Assembly: GCA_036785325.1 (NCBI GenBank)
Contig: JAXIVH010000301.1
Span: forward strand, 7,501-71,500
Length of the DNA stretch: 64,000 nucleotides
Origin: Urophycis tenuis
Lineage: Eukaryota; Chordata; Actinopteri; Gadiformes; Phycidae
Direction of reading: 5' to 3'
A model generated the notes under the pieces. It saw only the letters and a list, made by a program, of their open reading frames with translations. It made no database searches and was not told the DNA's origin. This document shows, in pieces, positions 36,999 through 52,103 of this stretch (position 1 is its first letter; each line of letters starts with the position of its first letter). The position numbers were made by a program, and so were the translations under genes.

Positions 36999-39900
36999 CT
37001 CGCCAGCGCCGCCTACGGGTCATGGTCGCCCCCCTTGCTCCATACTAAGCTAAATTATGCTAACTAACCCCTTACTCTAACCCTAAACTTAACCCAATTT
37101 GTTCCCCAGCCCTAACCCTAACCCAATTTGGCCCAAGCCCTAAACCTAAACCTAATTTGGTCTCTAATCAGCCCTAAACCTAACCCAATTTGGCCCCTAT
37201 ACCTAACCCTAACCCAATTTGGCCCAAGCCCTAAACCTAAACCTAATTTGGTCTCTAATCAGCCCTAAACCTAACCCAATTTGGCCCCTATACCTAAACC
37301 TAACCCAATTTGGGCCCCTAATCCTAAACCTAATTCTAAGCCTAGCCCAATTTGTGGCCCTAACCCTAACCCCTCTATCTGAAGCCTAATTTGGTTCCCC
37401 AACCCCACCCTTAAGCCCAAACCCTGACCATAACCCGTAAATTGACCCGAGAGGTCCTTTAGAGCCAAGTAGGCCTACATTTATGTTCCGTATATTGCCC
37501 AAAAGAGGCCAAAAATAATATACGAGGTACGCTAACCGGTTATTGGTAAAGGATGGAACTAAGTAAAGGAAAAGGGAAATGAAGGAGGACAAAGAGAAGG
37601 GATAATTGGGTTAGTAAATTAATTTAATACAATTCATGGGGGAATACAATTTATAAAAATACAGGGCTAAAACCTAAACATTGGACATATAACAAGGGAG
37701 AGTATAAAAAGGGAGAAAACACAAGTAAGATTCAGTTTGGCAGTGGCTTTCGGAGGAGCAGCATCTCCCCACATTAGAAAACGAAGGGATCTGTATGTCG
37801 TGGCCCTGGCCTGAAGAAGCCCAAATTAGGGCGAAACGTTGCGAAGGGCGCCACCTAGGACATACAGAAAAAAGAACAACAAGGTTAACCAAACACAAAC
37901 GGGTGGGAATTAGAAAAACAAACTAAGCCAAACTATAAAACATAAAAAACAACAAAAAAATAGAAAAAACTAAAAAACCTAAAAATAGAAGATGGAAAGA
38001 GGGAGGTGACTTACCGTATGGCAGGACAGTGCATTCACTCCGGGGATGATCACGCCCCGGAGTTTTTCTTTCATAAACCTAACTCGCCAGCGCCGCCTAC
38101 GGGTCATGGTCGCCCCCCTTGCTCCATACTAAGCTAAATTATGCTAACTAACCCCTTACTCTAACCCTAAACTTAACCCAATTTGTTCCCCAGCCCTAAC
38201 CCTAACCCAATTTGGCCCAAGCCCTAAACCTAAACCTAATTTGGTCTCTAATCAGCCCTAAACCTAACCCAATTTGGCCCCTATACCTAACCCTAACCCA
38301 ATTTGGCCCAAGCCCTAAACCTAAACCTAATTTGGTCTCTAATCAGCCCTAAACCTAACCCAATTTGGCCCCTATACCTAAACCTAACCCAATTTGGGCC
38401 CCTAATCCTAAACCTAATTCTAAGCCTAGCCCAATTTGTGGCCCTAACCCTAACCCCTCTATCTGAAGCCTAATTTGGTTCCCCAACCCCACCCTTAAGC
38501 CCAAACCCTGACCATAACCCGTAAATTGACCCGAGAGGTCCTTTAGAGCCAAGTAGGCCTACATTTATGTTCCGTATATTGCCCAAAAGAGGCCAAAAAT
38601 AATATACGAGGTACGCTAACCGGTTATTGGTAAAGGATGGAACTAAGTAAAGGAAAAGGGAAATGAAGGAGGACAAAGAGAAGGGATAATTGGGTTAGTA
38701 AATTAATTTAATACAATTCATGGGGGAATACAATTTATAAAAATACAGGGCTAAAACCTAAACATTGGACATATAACAAGGGAGAGTATAAAAAGGGAGA
38801 AAACACAAGTAAGATTCAGTTTGGCAGTGGCTTTCGGAGGAGCAGCATCTCCCCACATTAGAAAACGAAGGGATCTGTATGTCGTGGCCCTGGCCTGAAG
38901 AAGCCCAAATTAGGGCGAAACGTTGCGAAGGGCGCCACCTAGGACATACAGAAAAAAGAACAACAAGGTTAACCAAACACAAACGGGTGGGAATTAGAAA
39001 AACAAACTAAGCCAAACTATAAAACATAAAAAACAACAAAAAAATAGAAAAAACTAAAAAACCTAAAAATAGAAGATGGAAAGAGGGAGGTGACTTACCG
39101 TATGGCAGGACAGTGCATTCACTCCGGGGATGATCACGCCCCAGAGTTTTTCTTTCATAAACCTAACTCGCCAGCGCCGCCTACGGGTCATGGTCGCCCC
39201 CCTTGCTCCATACTAAGCTAAATTATGCTAACTAACCCCTTACTCTAACCCTAAACTTAACCCAATTTGTTCCCCAGCCCTAACCCTAACCCAATTTGGC
39301 CCAAGCCCTAAACCTAAACCTAATTTGGTCTCTAATCAGCCCTAAACCTAACCCAATTTGGCCCCTATACCTAACCCTAACCCAATTTGGCCCAAGCCCT
39401 AAACCTAAACCTAATTTGGTCTCTAATCAGCCCTAAACCTAACCCAATTTGGCCCCTATACCTAAACCTAACCCAATTTGGGCCCCTAATCCTAAACCTA
39501 ATTCTAAGCCTAGCCCAATTTGTGGCCCTAACCCTAACCCCTCTATCTGAAGCCTAATTTGGTTCCCCAACCCCACCCTTAAGCCCAAACCCTGACCATA
39601 ACCCGTAAATTGACCCGAGAGGTCCTTTAGAGCCAAGTAGGCCTACATTTATGTTCCGTATATTGCCCAAAAGAGGCCAAAAATAATATACGAGGTACGC
39701 TAACCGGTTATTGGTAAAGGATGGAACTAAGTAAAGGAAAAGGGAAATGAAGGAGGACAAAGAGAAGGGATAATTGGGTTAGTAAATTAATTTAATACAA
39801 TTCATGGGGGAATACAATTTATAAAAATACAGGGCTAAAACCTAAACATTGGACATATAACAAGGGAGAGTATAAAAAGGGAGAAAACACAAGTAAGATT

Positions 39901-42900
39901 CAGTTTGGCAGTGGCTTTCGGAGGAGCAGCATCTCCCCACATTAGAAAACGAAGGGATCTGTATGTCGTGGCCCTGGCCTGAAGAAGCCCAAATTAGGGC
40001 GAAACGTTGCGAAGGGCGCCACCTAGGACATACAGAAAAAAGAACAACAAGGTTAACCAAACACAAACGGGTGGGAATTAGAAAAACAAACTAAGCCAAA
40101 CTATAAAACATAAAAAACAACAAAAAAATAGAAAAAACTAAAAAACCTAAAAATAGAAGATGGAAAGAGGGAGGTGACTTACCGTATGGCAGGACAGTGC
40201 ATTCACTCCGGGGATGATCACGCCCCGGAGTTTTTCTTTCATAAACCTAACTCGCCAGCGCCGCCTACGGGTCATGGTCGCCCCCCTTGCTCCATACTAA
40301 GCTAAATTATGCTAACTAACCCCTTACTCTAACCCTAAACTTAACCCAATTTGTTCCCCAGCCCTAACCCTAACCCAATTTGGCCCAAGCCCTAAACCTA
40401 AACCTAATTTGGTCTCTAATCAGCCCTAAACCTAACCCAATTTGGCCCCTATACCTAACCCTAACCCAATTTGGCCCAAGCCCTAAACCTAAACCTAATT
40501 TGGTCTCTAATCAGCCCTAAACCTAACCCAATTTGGCCCCTATACCTAAACCTAACCCAATTTGGGCCCCTAATCCTAAACCTAATTCTAAGCCTAGCCC
40601 AATTTGTGGCCCTAACCCTAACCCCTCTATCTGAAGCCTAATTTGGTTCCCCAACCCCACCCTTAAGCCCAAACCCTGACCATAACCCGTAAATTGACCC
40701 GAGAGGTCCTTTAGAGCCAAGTAGGCCTACATTTATGTTCCGTATATTGCCCAAAAGAGGCCAAAAATAATATACGAGGTACGCTAACCGGTTATTGGTA
40801 AAGGATGGAACTAAGTAAAGGAAAAGGGAAATGAAGGAGGACAAAGAGAAGGGATAATTGGGTTAGTAAATTAATTTAATACAATTCATGGGGGAATACA
40901 ATTTATAAAAATACAGGGCTAAAACCTAAACATTGGACATATAACAAGGGAGAGTATAAAAAGGGAGAAAACACAAGTAAGATTCAGTTTGGCAGTGGCT
41001 TTCGGAGGAGCAGCATCTCCCCACATTAGAAAACGAAGGGATCTGTATGTCGTGGCCCTGGCCTGAAGAAGCCCAAATTAGGGCGAAACGTTGCGAAGGG
41101 CGCCACCTAGGACATACAGAAAAAAGAACAACAAGGTTAACCAAACACAAACGGGTGGGAATTAGAAAAACAAACTAAGCCAAACTATAAAACATAAAAA
41201 ACAACAAAAAAATAGAAAAAACTAAAAAACCTAAAAATAGAAGATGGAAAGAGGGAGGTGACTTACCGTATGGCAGGACAGTGCATTCACTCCGGGGATG
41301 ATCACGCCCCGGAGTTTTTCTTTCATAAACCTAACTCGCCAGCGCCGCCTACGGGTCATGGTCGCCCCCCTTGCTCCATACTAAGCTAAATTATGCTAAC
41401 TAACCCCTTACTCTAACCCTAAACTTAACCCAATTTGTTCCCCAGCCCTAACCCTAACCCAATTTGGCCCAAGCCCTAAACCTAAACCTAATTTGGTCTC
41501 TAATCAGCCCTAAACCTAACCCAATTTGGCCCCTATACCTAACCCTAACCCAATTTGGCCCAAGCCCTAAACCTAAACCTAATTTGGTCTCTAATCAGCC
41601 CTAAACCTAACCCAATTTGGCCCCTATACCTAAACCTAACCCAATTTGGGCCCCTAATCCTAAACCTAATTCTAAGCCTAGCCCAATTTGTGGCCCTAAC
41701 CCTAACCCCTCTATCTGAAGCCTAATTTGGTTCCCCAACCCCACCCTTAAGCCCAAACCCTGACCATAACCCGTAAATTGACCCGAGAGGTCCTTTAGAG
41801 CCAAGTAGGCCTACATTTATGTTCCGTATATTGCCCAAAAGAGGCCAAAAATAATATACGAGGTACGCTAACCGGTTATTGGTAAAGGATGGAACTAAGT
41901 AAAGGAAAAGGGAAATGAAGGAGGACAAAGAGAAGGGATAATTGGGTTAGTAAATTAATTTAATACAATTCATGGGGGAATACAATTTATAAAAATACAG
42001 GGCTAAAACCTAAACATTGGACATATAACAAGGGAGAGTATAAAAAGGGAGAAAACACAAGTAAGATTCAGTTTGGCAGTGGCTTTCGGAGGAGCAGCAT
42101 CTCCCCACATTAGAAAACGAAGGGATCTGTATGTCGTGGCCCTGGCCTGAAGAAGCCCAAATTAGGGCGAAACGTTGCGAAGGGCGCCACCTAGGACATA
42201 CAGAAAAAAGAACAACAAGGTTAACCAAACACAAACGGGTGGGAATTAGAAAAACAAACTAAGCCAAACTATAAAACATAAAAAACAACAAAAAAATAGA
42301 AAAAACTAAAAAACCTAAAAATAGAAGATGGAAAGAGGGAGGTGACTTACCGTATGGCAGGACAGTGCATTCACTCCGGGGATGATCACGCCCCGGAGTT
42401 TTTCTTTCATAAACCTAACTCGCCAGCGCCGCCTACGGGTCATGGTCGCCCCCCTTGCTCCATACTAAGCTAAATTATGCTAACTAACCCCTTACTCTAA
42501 CCCTAAACTTAACCCAATTTGTTCCCCAGCCCTAACCCTAACCCAATTTGGCCCAAGCCCTAAACCTAAACCTAATTTGGTCTCTAATCAGCCCTAAACC
42601 TAACCCAATTTGGCCCCTATACCTAACCCTAACCCAATTTGGCCCAAGCCCTAAACCTAAACCTAATTTGGTCTCTAATCAGCCCTAAACCTAACCCAAT
42701 TTGGCCCCTATACCTAAACCTAACCCAATTTGGGCCCCTAATCCTAAACCTAATTCTAAGCCTAGCCCAATTTGTGGCCCTAACCCTAACCCCTCTATCT
42801 GAAGCCTAATTTGGTTCCCCAACCCCACCCTTAAGCCCAAACCCTGACCATAACCCGTAAATTGACCCGAGAGGTCCTTTAGAGCCAAGTAGGCCTACAT

Positions 42901-45900
42901 TTATGTTCCGTATATTGCCCAAAAGAGGCCAAAAATAATATACGAGGTACGCTAACCGGTTATTGGTAAAGGATGGAACTAAGTAAAGGAAAAGGGAAAT
43001 GAAGGAGGACAAAGAGAAGGGATAATTGGGTTAGTAAATTAATTTAATACAATTCATGGGGGAATACAATTTATAAAAATACAGGGCTAAAACCTAAACA
43101 TTGGACATATAACAAGGGAGAGTATAAAAAGGGAGAAAACACAAGTAAGATTCAGTTTGGCAGTGGCTTTCGGAGGAGCAGCATCTCCCCACATTAGAAA
43201 ACGAAGGGATCTGTATGTCGTGGCCCTGGCCTGAAGAAGCCCAAATTAGGGCGAAACGTTGCGAAGGGCGCCACCTAGGACATACAGAAAAAAGAACAAC
43301 AAGGTTAACCAAACACAAACGGGTGGGAATTAGAAAAACAAACTAAGCCAAACTATAAAACATAAAAAACAACAAAAAAATAGAAAAAACTAAAAAACCT
43401 AAAAATAGAAGATGGAAAGAGGGAGGTGACTTACCGTATGGCAGGACAGTGCATTCACTCCGGGGATGATCACGCCCCGGAGTTTTTCTTTCATAAACCT
43501 AACTCGCCAGCGCCGCCTACGGGTCATGGTCGCCCCCCTTGCTCCATACTAAGCTAAATTATGCTAACTAACCCCTTACTCTAACCCTAAACTTAACCCA
43601 ATTTGTTCCCCAGCCCTAACCCTAACCCAATTTGGCCCAAGCCCTAAACCTAAACCTAATTTGGTCTCTAATCAGCCCTAAACCTAACCCAATTTGGCCC
43701 CTATACCTAACCCTAACCCAATTTGGCCCAAGCCCTAAACCTAAACCTAATTTGGTCTCTAATCAGCCCTAAACCTAACCCAATTTGGCCCCTATACCTA
43801 AACCTAACCCAATTTGGGCCCCTAATCCTAAACCTAATTCTAAGCCTAGCCCAATTTGTGGCCCTAACCCTAACCCCTCTATCTGAAGCCTAATTTGGTT
43901 CCCCAACCCCACCCTTAAGCCCAAACCCTGACCATAACCCGTAAATTGACCCGAGAGGTCCTTTAGAGCCAAGTAGGCCTACATTTATGTTCCGTATATT
44001 GCCCAAAAGAGGCCAAAAATAATATACGAGGTACGCTAACCGGTTATTGGTAAAGGATGGAACTAAGTAAAGGAAAAGGGAAATGAAGGAGGACAAAGAG
44101 AAGGGATAATTGGGTTAGTAAATTAATTTAATACAATTCATGGGGGAATACAATTTATAAAAATACAGGGCTAAAACCTAAACATTGGACATATAACAAG
44201 GGAGAGTATAAAAAGGGAGAAAACACAAGTAAGATTCAGTTTGGCAGTGGCTTTCGGAGGAGCAGCATCTCCCCACATTAGAAAACGAAGGGATCTGTAT
44301 GTCGTGGCCCTGGCCTGAAGAAGCCCAAATTAGGGCGAAACGTTGCGAAGGGCGCCACCTAGGACATACAGAAAAAAGAACAACAAGGTTAACCAAACAC
44401 AAACGGGTGGGAATTAGAAAAACAAACTAAGCCAAACTATAAAACATAAAAAACAACAAAAAAATAGAAAAAACTAAAAAACCTAAAAATAGAAGATGGA
44501 AAGAGGGAGGTGACTTACCGTATGGCAGGACAGTGCATTCACTCCGGGGATGATCACGCCCCGGAGTTTTTCTTTCATAAACCTAACTCGCCAGCGCCGC
44601 CTACGGGTCATGGTCGCCCCCCTTGCTCCATACTAAGCTAAATTATGCTAACTAACCCCTTACTCTAACCCTAAACTTAACCCAATTTGTTCCCCAGCCC
44701 TAACCCTAACCCAATTTGGCCCAAGCCCTAAACCTAAACCTAATTTGGTCTCTAATCAGCCCTAAACCTAACCCAATTTGGCCCCTATACCTAACCCTAA
44801 CCCAATTTGGCCCAAGCCCTAAACCTAAACCTAATTTGGTCTCTAATCAGCCCTAAACCTAACCCAATTTGGCCCCTATACCTAAACCTAACCCAATTTG
44901 GGCCCCTAATCCTAAACCTAATTCTAAGCCTAGCCCAATTTGTGGCCCTAACCCTAACCCCTCTATCTGAAGCCTAATTTGGTTCCCCAACCCCACCCTT
45001 AAGCCCAAACCCTGACCATAACCCGTAAATTGACCCGAGAGGTCCTTTAGAGCCAAGTAGGCCTACATTTATGTTCCGTATATTGCCCAAAAGAGGCCAA
45101 AAATAATATACGAGGTACGCTAACCGGTTATTGGTAAAGGATGGAACTAAGTAAAGGAAAAGGGAAATGAAGGAGGACAAAGAGAAGGGATAATTGGGTT
45201 AGTAAATTAATTTAATACAATTCATGGGGGAATACAATTTATAAAAATACAGGGCTAAAACCTAAACATTGGACATATAACAAGGGAGAGTATAAAAAGG
45301 GAGAAAACACAAGTAAGATTCAGTTTGGCAGTGGCTTTCGGAGGAGCAGCATCTCCCCACATTAGAAAACGAAGGGATCTGTATGTCGTGGCCCTGGCCT
45401 GAAGAAGCCCAAATTAGGGCGAAACGTTGCGAAGGGCGCCACCTAGGACATACAGAAAAAAGAACAACAAGGTTAACCAAACACAAACGGGTGGGAATTA
45501 GAAAAACAAACTAAGCCAAACTATAAAACATAAAAAACAACAAAAAAATAGAAAAAACTAAAAAACCTAAAAATAGAAGATGGAAAGAGGGAGGTGACTT
45601 ACCGTATGGCAGGACAGTGCATTCACTCCGGGGATGATCACGCCCCGGAGTTTTTCTTTCATAAACCTAACTCGCCAGCGCCGCCTACGGGTCATGGTCG
45701 CCCCCCTTGCTCCATACTAAGCTAAATTATGCTAACTAACCCCTTACTCTAACCCTAAACTTAACCCAATTTGTTCCCCAGCCCTAACCCTAACCCAATT
45801 TGGCCCAAGCCCTAAACCTAAACCTAATTTGGTCTCTAATCAGCCCTAAACCTAACCCAATTTGGCCCCTATACCTAACCCTAACCCAATTTGGCCCAAG

Positions 45901-48900
45901 CCCTAAACCTAAACCTAATTTGGTCTCTAATCAGCCCTAAACCTAACCCAATTTGGCCCCTATACCTAAACCTAACCCAATTTGGGCCCCTAATCCTAAA
46001 CCTAATTCTAAGCCTAGCCCAATTTGTGGCCCTAACCCTAACCCCTCTATCTGAAGCCTAATTTGGTTCCCCAACCCCACCCTTAAGCCCAAACCCTGAC
46101 CATAACCCGTAAATTGACCCGAGAGGTCCTTTAGAGCCAAGTAGGCCTACATTTATGTTCCGTATATTGCCCAAAAGAGGCCAAAAATAATATACGAGGT
46201 ACGCTAACCGGTTATTGGTAAAGGATGGAACTAAGTAAAGGAAAAGGGAAATGAAGGAGGACAAAGAGAAGGGATAATTGGGTTAGTAAATTAATTTAAT
46301 ACAATTCATGGGGGAATACAATTTATAAAAATACAGGGCTAAAACCTAAACATTGGACATATAACAAGGGAGAGTATAAAAAGGGAGAAAACACAAGTAA
46401 GATTCAGTTTGGCAGTGGCTTTCGGAGGAGCAGCATCTCCCCACATTAGAAAACGAAGGGATCTGTATGTCGTGGCCCTGGCCTGAAGAAGCCCAAATTA
46501 GGGCGAAACGTTGCGAAGGGCGCCACCTAGGACATACAGAAAAAAGAACAACAAGGTTAACCAAACACAAACGGGTGGGAATTAGAAAAACAAACTAAGC
46601 CAAACTATAAAACATAAAAAACAACAAAAAAATAGAAAAAACTAAAAAACCTAAAAATAGAAGATGGAAAGAGGGAGGTGACTTACCGTATGGCAGGACA
46701 GTGCATTCACTCCGGGGATGATCACGCCCCGGAGTTTTTCTTTCATAAACCTAACTCGCCAGCGCCGCCTACGGGTCATGGTCGCCCCCCTTGCTCCATA
46801 CTAAGCTAAATTATGCTAACTAACCCCTTACTCTAACCCTAAACTTAACCCAATTTGTTCCCCAGCCCTAACCCTAACCCAATTTGGCCCAAGCCCTAAA
46901 CCTAAACCTAATTTGGTCTCTAATCAGCCCTAAACCTAACCCAATTTGGCCCCTATACCTAACCCTAACCCAATTTGGCCCAAGCCCTAAACCTAAACCT
47001 AATTTGGTCTCTAATCAGCCCTAAACCTAACCCAATTTGGCCCCTATACCTAAACCTAACCCAATTTGGGCCCCTAATCCTAAACCTAATTCTAAGCCTA
47101 GCCCAATTTGTGGCCCTAACCCTAACCCCTCTATCTGAAGCCTAATTTGGTTCCCCAACCCCACCCTTAAGCCCAAACCCTGACCATAACCCGTAAATTG
47201 ACCCGAGAGGTCCTTTAGAGCCAAGTAGGCCTACATTTATGTTCCGTATATTGCCCAAAAGAGGCCAAAAATAATATACGAGGTACGCTAACCGGTTATT
47301 GGTAAAGGATGGAACTAAGTAAAGGAAAAGGGAAATGAAGGAGGACAAAGAGAAGGGATAATTGGGTTAGTAAATTAATTTAATACAATTCATGGGGGAA
47401 TACAATTTATAAAAATACAGGGCTAAAACCTAAACATTGGACATATAACAAGGGAGAGTATAAAAAGGGAGAAAACACAAGTAAGATTCAGTTTGGCAGT
47501 GGCTTTCGGAGGAGCAGCATCTCCCCACATTAGAAAACGAAGGGATCTGTATGTCGTGGCCCTGGCCTGAAGAAGCCCAAATTAGGGCGAAACGTTGCGA
47601 AGGGCGCCACCTAGGACATACAGAAAAAAGAACAACAAGGTTAACCAAACACAAACGGGTGGGAATTAGAAAAACAAACTAAGCCAAACTATAAAACATA
47701 AAAAACAACAAAAAAATAGAAAAAACTAAAAAACCTAAAAATAGAAGATGGAAAGAGGGAGGTGACTTACCGTATGGCAGGACAGTGCATTCACTCCGGG
47801 GATGATCACGCCCCGGAGTTTTTCTTTCATAAACCTAACTCGCCAGCGCCGCCTACGGGTCATGGTCGCCCCCCTTGCTCCATACTAAGCTAAATTATGC
47901 TAACTAACCCCTTACTCTAACCCTAAACTTAACCCAATTTGTTCCCCAGCCCTAACCCTAACCCAATTTGGCCCAAGCCCTAAACCTAAACCTAATTTGG
48001 TCTCTAATCAGCCCTAAACCTAACCCAATTTGGCCCCTATACCTAACCCTAACCCAATTTGGCCCAAGCCCTAAACCTAAACCTAATTTGGTCTCTAATC
48101 AGCCCTAAACCTAACCCAATTTGGCCCCTATACCTAAACCTAACCCAATTTGGGCCCCTAATCCTAAACCTAATTCTAAGCCTAGCCCAATTTGTGGCCC
48201 TAACCCTAACCCCTCTATCTGAAGCCTAATTTGGTTCCCCAACCCCACCCTTAAGCCCAAACCCTGACCATAACCCGTAAATTGACCCGAGAGGTCCTTT
48301 AGAGCCAAGTAGGCCTACATTTATGTTCCGTATATTGCCCAAAAGAGGCCAAAAATAATATACGAGGTACGCTAACCGGTTATTGGTAAAGGATGGAACT
48401 AAGTAAAGGAAAAGGGAAATGAAGGAGGACAAAGAGAAGGGATAATTGGGTTAGTAAATTAATTTAATACAATTCATGGGGGAATACAATTTATAAAAAT
48501 ACAGGGCTAAAACCTAAACATTGGACATATAACAAGGGAGAGTATAAAAAGGGAGAAAACACAAGTAAGATTCAGTTTGGCAGTGGCTTTCGGAGGAGCA
48601 GCATCTCCCCACATTAGAAAACGAAGGGATCTGTATGTCGTGGCCCTGGCCTGAAGAAGCCCAAATTAGGGCGAAACGTTGCGAAGGGCGCCACCTAGGA
48701 CATACAGAAAAAAGAACAACAAGGTTAACCAAACACAAACGGGTGGGAATTAGAAAAACAAACTAAGCCAAACTATAAAACATAAAAAACAACAAAAAAA
48801 TAGAAAAAACTAAAAAACCTAAAAATAGAAGATGGAAAGAGGGAGGTGACTTACCGTATGGCAGGACAGTGCATTCACTCCGGGGATGATCACGCCCCGG

Positions 48901-51090
48901 AGTTTTTCTTTCATAAACCTAACTCGCCAGCGCCGCCTACGGGTCATGGTCGCCCCCCTTGCTCCATACTAAGCTAAATTATGCTAACTAACCCCTTACT
49001 CTAACCCTAAACTTAACCCAATTTGTTCCCCAGCCCTAACCCTAACCCAATTTGGCCCAAGCCCTAAACCTAAACCTAATTTGGTCTCTAATCAGCCCTA
49101 AACCTAACCCAATTTGGCCCCTATACCTAACCCTAACCCAATTTGGCCCAAGCCCTAAACCTAAACCTAATTTGGTCTCTAATCAGCCCTAAACCTAACC
49201 CAATTTGGCCCCTATACCTAAACCTAACCCAATTTGGGCCCCTAATCCTAAACCTAATTCTAAGCCTAGCCCAATTTGTGGCCCTAACCCTAACCCCTCT
49301 ATCTGAAGCCTAATTTGGTTCCCCAACCCCACCCTTAAGCCCAAACCCTGACCATAACCCGTAAATTGACCCGAGAGGTCCTTTAGAGCCAAGTAGGCCT
49401 ACATTTATGTTCCGTATATTGCCCAAAAGAGGCCAAAAATAATATACGAGGTACGCTAACCGGTTATTGGTAAAGGATGGAACTAAGTAAAGGAAAAGGG
49501 AAATGAAGGAGGACAAAGAGAAGGGATAATTGGGTTAGTAAATTAATTTAATACAATTCATGGGGGAATACAATTTATAAAAATACAGGGCTAAAACCTA
49601 AACATTGGACATATAACAAGGGAGAGTATAAAAAGGGAGAAAACACAAGTAAGATTCAGTTTGGCAGTGGCTTTCGGAGGAGCAGCATCTCCCCACATTA
49701 GAAAACGAAGGGATCTGTATGTCGTGGCCCTGGCCTGAAGAAGCCCAAATTAGGGCGAAACGTTGCGAAGGGCGCCACCTAGGACATACAGAAAAAAGAA
49801 CAACAAGGTTAACCAAACACAAACGGGTGGGAATTAGAAAAACAAACTAAGCCAAACTATAAAACATAAAAAACAACAAAAAAATAGAAAAAACTAAAAA
49901 ACCTAAAAATAGAAGATGGAAAGAGGGAGGTGACTTACCGTATGGCAGGACAGTGCATTCACTCCGGGGATGATCACGCCCCGGAGTTTTTCTTTCATAA
50001 ACCTAACTCGCCAGCGCCGCCTACGGGTCATGGTCGCCCCCCTTGCTCCATACTAAGCTAAATTATGCTAACTAACCCCTTACTCTAACCCTAAACTTAA
50101 CCCAATTTGTTCCCCAGCCCTAACCCTAACCCAATTTGGCCCAAGCCCTAAACCTAAACCTAATTTGGTCTCTAATCAGCCCTAAACCTAACCCAATTTG
50201 GCCCCTATACCTAACCCTAACCCAATTTGGCCCAAGCCCTAAACCTAAACCTAATTTGGTCTCTAATCAGCCCTAAACCTAACCCAATTTGGCCCCTATA
50301 CCTAAACCTAACCCAATTTGGGCCCCTAATCCTAAACCTAATTCTAAGCCTAGCCCAATTTGTGGCCCTAACCCTAACCCCTCTATCTGAAGCCTAATTT
50401 GGTTCCCCAACCCCACCCTTAAGCCCAAACCCTGACCATAACCCGTAAATTGACCCGAGAGGTCCTTTAGAGCCAAGTAGGCCTACATTTATGTTCCGTA
50501 TATTGCCCAAAAGAGGCCAAAAATAATATACGAGGTACGCTAACCGGTTATTGGTAAAGGATGGAACTAAGTAAAGGAAAAGGGAAATGAAGGAGGACAA
50601 AGAGAAGGGATAATTGGGTTAGTAAATTAATTTAATACAATTCATGGGGGAATACAATTTATAAAAATACAGGGCTAAAACCTAAACATTGGACATATAA
50701 CAAGGGAGAGTATAAAAAGGGAGAAAACACAAGTAAGATTCAGTTTGGCAGTGGCTTTCGGAGGAGCAGCATCTCCCCACATTAGAAAACGAAGGGATCT
50801 GTATGTCGTGGCCCTGGCCTGAAGAAGCCCAAATTAGGGCGAAACGTTGCGAAGGGCGCCACCTAGGACATACAGAAAAAAGAACAACAAGGTTAACCAA
50901 ACACAAACGGGTGGGAATTAGAAAAACAAACTAAGCCAAACTATAAAACATAAAAAACAACAAAAAAATAGAAAAAACTAAAAAACCTAAAAATAGAAGA
51001 TGGAAAGAGGGAGGTGACTTACCGTATGGCAGGACAGTGCATTCACTCCGGGGATGATCACGCCCCGGAGTTTTTCTTTCATAAACCTAA

Positions 51091-52103
51091 CTCGCCAGCG
51101 CCGCCTACGGGTCATGGTCGCCCCCCTTGCTCCATACTAAGCTAAATTATGCTAACTAACCCCTTACTCTAACCCTAAACTTAACCCAATTTGTTCCCCA
51201 GCCCTAACCCTAACCCAATTTGGCCCAAGCCCTAAACCTAAACCTAATTTGGTCTCTAATCAGCCCTAAACCTAACCCAATTTGGCCCCTATACCTAACC
51301 CTAACCCAATTTGGCCCAAGCCCTAAACCTAAACCTAATTTGGTCTCTAATCAGCCCTAAACCTAACCCAATTTGGCCCCTATACCTAAACCTAACCCAA
51401 TTTGGGCCCCTAATCCTAAACCTAATTCTAAGCCTAGCCCAATTTGTGGCCCTAACCCTAACCCCTCTATCTGAAGCCTAATTTGGTTCCCCAACCCCAC
51501 CCTTAAGCCCAAACCCTGACCATAACCCGTAAATTGACCCGAGAGGTCCTTTAGAGCCAAGTAGGCCTACATTTATGTTCCGTATATTGCCCAAAAGAGG
51601 CCAAAAATAATATACGAGGTACGCTAACCGGTTATTGGTAAAGGATGGAACAATTCATGGGGGAATACAATTTATAAAAATACAGGGCTAAAACCTAAAC
51701 ATTGGACATATAACAAGGGAGAGTATAAAAAGGGAGAAAACACAAGTAAGATTCAGTTTGGCAGTGGCTTTCGGAGGAGCAGCATCTCCCCACATTAGAA
51801 AACGAAGGGATCTGTATGTCGTGGCCCTGGCCTGAAGAAGCCCAAATTAGGGCGAAACGTTGCGAAGGGCGCCACCTAGGACATACAGAAAAAAGAACAA
51901 CAAGGTTAACCAAACACAAACGGGTGGGAATTAGAAAAACAAACTAAGCCAAACTATAAAACATAAAAAACAACAAAAAAATAGAAAAAACTAAAAAACC
52001 TAAAAATAGAAGATGGAAAGAGGGAGGTGACTTACCGTATGGCAGGACAGTGCATTCACTCCGGGGATGATCACGCCCCGGAGTTTTTCTTTCATAAACC
52101 TAA
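51091..52103. repeat. Second C unit with the identical 71-bp deletion
   Basis: The breakpoint at 51651/51652 is the same to the base as in the unit starting at 25144. The two deleted units are 24 positions apart in the array. Confidence 0.92.
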
